A DNA stretch of 25,506 nucleotides, taken from the NCBI GenBank assembly GCA_964509845.1, contig CAZDZG010000015.1, positions 1-25,506 on the forward strand. The letters run 5' to 3'. Shown here piece after piece: positions 23,301 to 25,506 of this stretch (within the stretch, counting starts at the first letter, position 1; each line of letters opens with the position of its first letter). The DNA comes from WYZ-LMO6 sp964509845 (GTDB lineage Archaea; Hadarchaeota; Hadarchaeia; Hadarchaeales; WYZ-LMO6). A program made the translations under genes and the position numbers. Below the pieces are notes generated by a model. The model was not told the DNA's origin. It saw only the letters and a list, made by a program, of their open reading frames with translations, and searched no databases.

Positions 23301-25506
23301 AGAGGTGGTCCAGGGCCAGCTGGACGAAGAAGGCCAGGGGGAGGGAGTTCTCGGGGGGAGAGAGCCACTGGAGGAGGGGGGTGGAGGTGTTCTCGTTCTC
23401 CCCGTCGGAGGGGGAGAGGAGGGTGGGGGCTCCGGGCGGGACCGTGTCCACCCTGAAGCTCCGGATCTCTGACCACTCACCCGTCAGACCCCCCACCGAG
23501 GCCCTGACCCTCCAGTAATAGAGGTTGTCGGGAAGCGGGGAGGGAGTATGGTGGTTCTCCTCCAGCACGGTATCCACCAGCGTGGAGGGGAACTCCTGGG
23601 AAAGGGCCTCCAGCACACAGAGATCCAGGTGCAGCACCGTCCTGGTGGCATCCGGGGTGTTCTCCAGGTATCTGACGACCAGACGGTTCTCCACCAGGTA
23701 CTTCCCCAGCTCCCTGAACCCGAAGGAGAACTTCAGCGTGGTTTCGTTCTCCCCCAGCCATCCCAGGAACCTCCAGCTCCCCATCTCCCGGAGGTAGACT
23801 CCCACGTTTTCATCCCCGTTCGTGTACCCCTTCACCCTGAGCACGTAGGTCTGGGCCTGGGGAACGTTCTCTATCCAGTGCTCCCAGTTGAGGGTGTTGT
23901 CCTCCTCGTTCTCCGCCAGGTTCTCGCAGACCCCGTCCTCCTCACGGGTGTTCTCCAAGGATCCTCCCACCACCTCCCCCCTCCTGGTGGAGCCGTCCGA
24001 CAGCGTCAGGGGCTCCTCCCCCACGAAGACGTTCTCTCCCGCCCAGACCGGGGCTTCGGAGGAGAGCTGCAGCCTGTAGTTGTCGGCCAAGAAGACGTTC
24101 TCCCAGGAGAGGGTGGGGGCGTTCTCCCGTAGGTTCCTCCCGTTCTCCGGGGAGAGGAGCCGGGGGGCCACCACCACCGCGGGCAGGAAGTCCCTCCAGC
24201 CCTCCACCTCCACCCACCTTCCCGTGAGGGCCTCCACCCTTACCGACCATCCCTCCAGCGGGCGCCAGCCCACGAAGGGGGCCTCCATCTCCCCTCCCCA
24301 GCCCTCCAGTCCGTGCCATCCCGAGGGGGAGAAGAGCCCCTCCGCCCATCCCTCCACCTCCACCCACCCCGAGGGGGCCCCTCCCTCCCAGGACCACCCC
24401 TCCAGCTCCTCCCACCTGCAGGCCCTGAACCAGCGGATGCCCGACCACTCCCCCGCGTTCCCGGCGAGGTCCAGGGCCCTCACGCGCCAGCTGTAGATCC
24501 CGGGCTCAGGGGGCACCCAGAGGTAGCCGTTGTCCTCCACGTTCTCGTTTTCGTAGAGGAGGGAGGACAGGTCCTGGCTCTTCCCCACCTGCAGGTGGTA
24601 GCCCTTCACCCCCGAGGGGGAGTCCGTGGAGGGGAGCCAGCTCAGCTGCACGGGGCCAAGGTTCAGGAAGGAACCGTTTTCGGGATGGGAGGGTTCCGCG
24701 GGGGAGGGGAGAGTGTTGTCCACCCCGAAGAGGTGCTCCTCCGACCAGGGGCCCAGGTTGCCGGCGTTGTCCCTGACCCTGACCTTCCACAGGTACCTCC
24801 CCTCGTCCAGGAGGGTGGGGAAGGAGGTGGAGTCCGTCCACACGTTCTCCCTGACCATCAGGCTGGGGTAGTAGAGGATCACCAGCTGGTAGGTGAGGGG
24901 AAGGGAGTTCTCCTCCACCGCGCTCCAGGAGAGGACGGGGGAGGTCTGTACCCAGCGGTCGTTCTCGGGATGGAGGAGGACAGGGAAGGAAGGCGGGAGG
25001 GTGTCCACCCTGAACTTCCTCCAGTCGGTGAAGAGGCCCTGGTTACCCGCATTGTCCCTGGCCAGGACCCTCCAGTACCAGATCCCGTCCTCCTTGAAGA
25101 GGAGCTCGACGTTCTCCGTCTCCACCCAGCGGTTCTCCGCTATGTTCACCTTGTCTGGAGAGACCTCCACGTAGTACCTCAGGGGATAGGAGTTCTCCGG
25201 GGGAGCCTGCCATCTCAGAACGGGAGTGCTATCACCCACGTTCTCCCCCGCGGCCGGGGAAAGGAGCAAGGGCCTGGCCGGGGGAAGGGTGTCCACCCTG
25301 AAGGTCCTGACCTCGGACCAGGGGGAGCTCACCCCGGACCTCCAGGCCCTGACCCTCCAGCGGTAGAGGTTGTCCTGAAGGGCCGAGGTCGGGGTGTAGG
25401 AGGTGGAGGTGGTGATGACCCGGAGCTCGGGCCAACCGAAGTCGGCATCGTTATCCACCTGGAGCTCGAAGTTGTCCGCGGGCTGGAGGTTCTCCCAGGT
25501 GAAGGT
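20266..25506 (-). CDS. Giant repeat-rich surface protein, C-terminal part (gene runs off the window)
   Basis: At least 1746 residues with no stop up to the right edge, so the N-terminus and any signal peptide are missing. The visible part begins with about four Ig/FN3-like repeats of 95-100 residues (each with YYWRVRARDNAGN and FRVDTLPP-like ends). Then come a W-rich 16-residue repeat block, a carbohydrate-binding-like domain (NTREEDGV through TVLHLDLCVLEA, about 23600-24000), about six more Ig/FN3-like repeats, a second W-repeat block, and a beta-rich part resembling the PGF-pre-PGF domain (VRVRVSRSWV through QYLYFQFRTEELGIF, about 20840-21000). One membrane helix (about 20680-20750) and about 145 residues dominated by Arg follow. 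The body is probably extracellular with the tail in the cytoplasm. Adhesion or a cell-surface layer role is inferred. Confidence 0.9.
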   Translation of the reverse strand, partial: TFTWENLQPADNFELQVDNDADFGWPELRVITTSTSYTPTSALQDNLYRWRVRAWRSGVSSPWSEVRTFRVDTLPPARPLLLSPAAGENVGDSTPVLRWQAPPENSYPLRYYVEVSPDKVNIAENRWVETENVELLFKEDGIWYWRVLARDNAGNQGLFTDWRKFRVDTLPPSFPVLLHPENDRWVQTSPVLSWSAVEENSLPLTYQLVILYYPSLMVRENVWTDSTSFPTLLDEGRYLWKVRVRDNAGNLGPWSEEHLFGVDNTLPSPAEPSHPENGSFLNLGPVQLSWLPSTDSPSGVKGYHLQVGKSQDLSSLLYENENVEDNGYLWVPPEPGIYSWRVRALDLAGNAGEWSGIRWFRACRWEELEGWSWEGGAPSGWVEVEGWAEGLFSPSGWHGLEGWGGEMEAPFVGWRPLEGWSVRVEALTGRWVEVEGWRDFLPAVVVAPRLLSPENGRNLRENAPTLSWENVFLADNYRLQLSSEAPVWAGENVFVGEEPLTLSDGSTRRGEVVGGSLENTREEDGVCENLAENEEDNTLNWEHWIENVPQAQTYVLRVKGYTNGDENVGVYLREMGSWRFLGWLGENETTLKFSFGFRELGKYLVENRLVVRYLENTPDATRTVLHLDLCVLEALSQEFPSTLVDTVLEENHHTPSPLPDNLYYWRVRASVGGLTGEWSEIRSFRVDTVPPGAPTLLSPSDGENENTSTPLLQWLSPPENSLPLAFFVQLALDHLFTQPVENSGWIQQNYWVPSPLQEGVYYWRVFARDNAGNEGLLPSPTWSFRVDLTPPPVPVLLSPLPGENLNNRTPLLRWENVWDISGPLSYHLKVEYGPVTVYDVTLSENSWQVPPLPVDGIYSWRVRARDGAGNWSPFSPPRTFQLDTVPPPAPSPLLPENGENLREVEFRWAPVTENSLPVGYRVKLSDDPSFSHENAVSGWVEGENWRMDLPLPDGIWYWRVQARDNAGNEGENSEIRWFRLDTLPPQGVELLWPDNGATLEDSQPILSWTEGTDNSFPLSYRVLVSVGEMENYLDSGWISENSWQVPFPLPDNDYRWRVQARDNAGNVHETPSRWFRVENAPPPAPVPLSPENGKVVGVSSPLLVWRVSVDISQPVLHRVWVSRDENFENVVADSGWLDNDRWEVSPPLEDNLTYYWRVQARDNSGKESENSETFWFFTDLHAPAEVELLSPENGAELETFTLMFKWRSVEDNTRILYEFAVDDEPSMTEPFFHAENTPENFRIVGFTSPGTYYWRVRAVDEAGHENSSPVWSFTLRRWRHLEGWSGGVSGPQERGWVRLEGRSGSSFTSASWMRLEGRTAAVAGGVRWRVLEERRATAGYFSTWRTLEGRSFSVRAPVLRGWVQLENRRGEVVAPHGWRELEGMALEAVTSVSWKRVVVGGPALLPEWGPLEGWRVGVSGWVPPPSREIPLGHLRPGVPASADLSWLGLCVSRLEVVVREEGWVAVSAWESEDYPVSPPPEAVPYRYFCLEPAPSSPPLSQAVVRVRVSRSWVRRERIDVRTIRVRRLPSQELELEEVGRDGQYLYFQFRTEELGIFLLFGQRVRVPPSPPVLLLPTFEVPTAPSPLFLLLLLLAMALAAVGFSLYQVSWSFRYGRMVGLLRRATEPGRRRAVRERVRLTSRQRESLVRMASLLRRAALPPVVPVRKRLARPERVAVEALERFIRERRRAAGLAPEEVERLRRRARRELASWRALQRVVERKRREVLRRRRVRGSSGARRGRRRAS
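21245..21690 (-). repeat. W-x-x-L-E-G tandem repeats, block B (about nine units)
   Basis: Within the giant protein, units of 16-17 residues start WRHLEGWSG, WVRLEGRSG, WMRLEGRTA, WRVLEERRA, WRTLEGRSF, WVQLENRRG, WRELEGMAL, WKRVVVGGP and WGPLEGWRV. The W, L and E positions are kept while the second half varies, suggesting a repeating beta-hairpin or solenoid. It directly precedes the PGF-like domain and membrane helix, so it may form a stalk. Confidence 0.75.
21690..23530 (-). repeat. Ig/FN3-like repeat array, membrane-proximal (about six units)
   Basis: Six units of about 95-100 residues each begin at a VDTxPP-type joint, followed by a strand L-L-x-P-x-x-G-x and then P-x-L-x-W. The middle has N-S-x-P-L-x-Y and SGW; the end has Y-x-W-R-V-x-A-R-D-N-A-G-N and F-R-x-D. 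The joint motif appears as VDTVPP, VDLTPP, LDTVPP, LDTLPP, VENAPP and TDLHAP. This is a standard plan for extracellular beta-sandwich repeats. The units have diverged at the DNA level, so recent duplication is unlikely. Confidence 0.85.
24181..24420 (-). repeat. W-x-x-L-E-G tandem repeats, block A (five units)
   Basis: Five units: WEELEGWSWEGGAPSG, WVEVEGWAEGLFSPSG, WHGLEGWGGEMEAPFVG, WRPLEGWSVRVEALTGR, and WVEVEGWRDFLPAV. Four of these keep E-G-W exactly and are closer to each other than the units of block B. The block lies between the fourth Ig-like repeat and the carbohydrate-binding-like part. Confidence 0.8.
24430..25506 (-). repeat. Ig/FN3-like repeat array, distal (about four units, continues past edge)
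   Basis: Four units with the same plan as the membrane-proximal array, ending in VDTLPPA, VDTLPPS, VDNTLPSP and WFRA before the W-repeat block. The first unit is cut by the window edge. The motif WYWRVLARDNAGN, or close variants of it, is seen in each. Confidence 0.85.

Noticed and set aside
21700..25506. Diversity-generating retroelement target, because AAC codons are frequent
   Set aside because: There is no reverse transcriptase, no template/variable repeat pair and no C-type lectin end in the window; the Asn codons are spread over 3.8 kb.
1..25506. CRISPR array, insertion sequence, integrase or prophage
   Set aside because: No direct repeats with spacers, transposase or integrase motifs, or terminal inverted repeats were seen; the only tandem repeats are protein-coding.

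Overview
The window is high-GC (by eye about two thirds), densely packed DNA that reads as archaeal. The evidence is an archaeal-type tRNA-Thr with no encoded CCA, TATA-like boxes about 25 bases ahead of probably leaderless starts, frequent GTG and TTG starts, an Lhr-type helicase, and a long methanofuran/tetrahydromethanopterin (H4MPT) gene block. A thermophilic euryarchaeote-like lineage with the archaeal C1 pathway (for example Hadarchaeota-like) fits, but the exact lineage is inference.

Layout. 1-309 (minus): start of an unidentified gene cut by the window edge, then tRNA-Thr(UGU). 467-1171 (minus): a conserved archaeal protein of unknown function, divergent from a three-gene plus-strand operon at 1241-4449. 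That operon encodes a short SMC-type ATPase with Smc5/Smc6-like head motifs, a kleisin-like protein, and a tandem winged-helix (KITE) protein resembling Nse3/MAGE and ScpB. It looks like a compact archaeal SMC complex and is the most interesting item here.

4624-5947: an Acr3 arsenite exporter and an ArsR repressor behind a clear TATA box. 5988-13274: a tightly overlapping run of CitG-like protein, DUF447 flavoprotein-like protein, dihydropteroate-synthase-like protein, MfnB, MfnD, MfnF, MfnE and a HisA-like TIM barrel. A convergent ATP-grasp ligase follows at 13297-14451. Mfn proteins build methanofuran; the other families travel with H4MPT/methanofuran genes in methanogens and methylotrophs.

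14479-15133 (minus): a nucleotidyltransferase gene broken by three apparent single-base frameshifts, overlapping an intact 55-residue partner, as in a toxin-antitoxin-like pair. 15224-19442 (minus): Lhr-family helicase, a 152-residue unknown protein, acylphosphatase and a HAD hydrolase. A compact divergent promoter separates these from a MinD/ParA-type ATPase (19524-20312, plus).

20266-25506 (minus): the 3' part of a giant surface protein (at least 1746 residues). It has about ten Ig/FN3-like repeats, two blocks of a 16-17-residue W-x-x-L-E-G repeat, a carbohydrate-binding-like insert, one C-terminal membrane helix and an unusually long, very basic C-terminal tail. Its 3' end overlaps the MinD-like gene tail to tail. 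No CRISPR array, insertion sequence, integrase or rRNA was seen.
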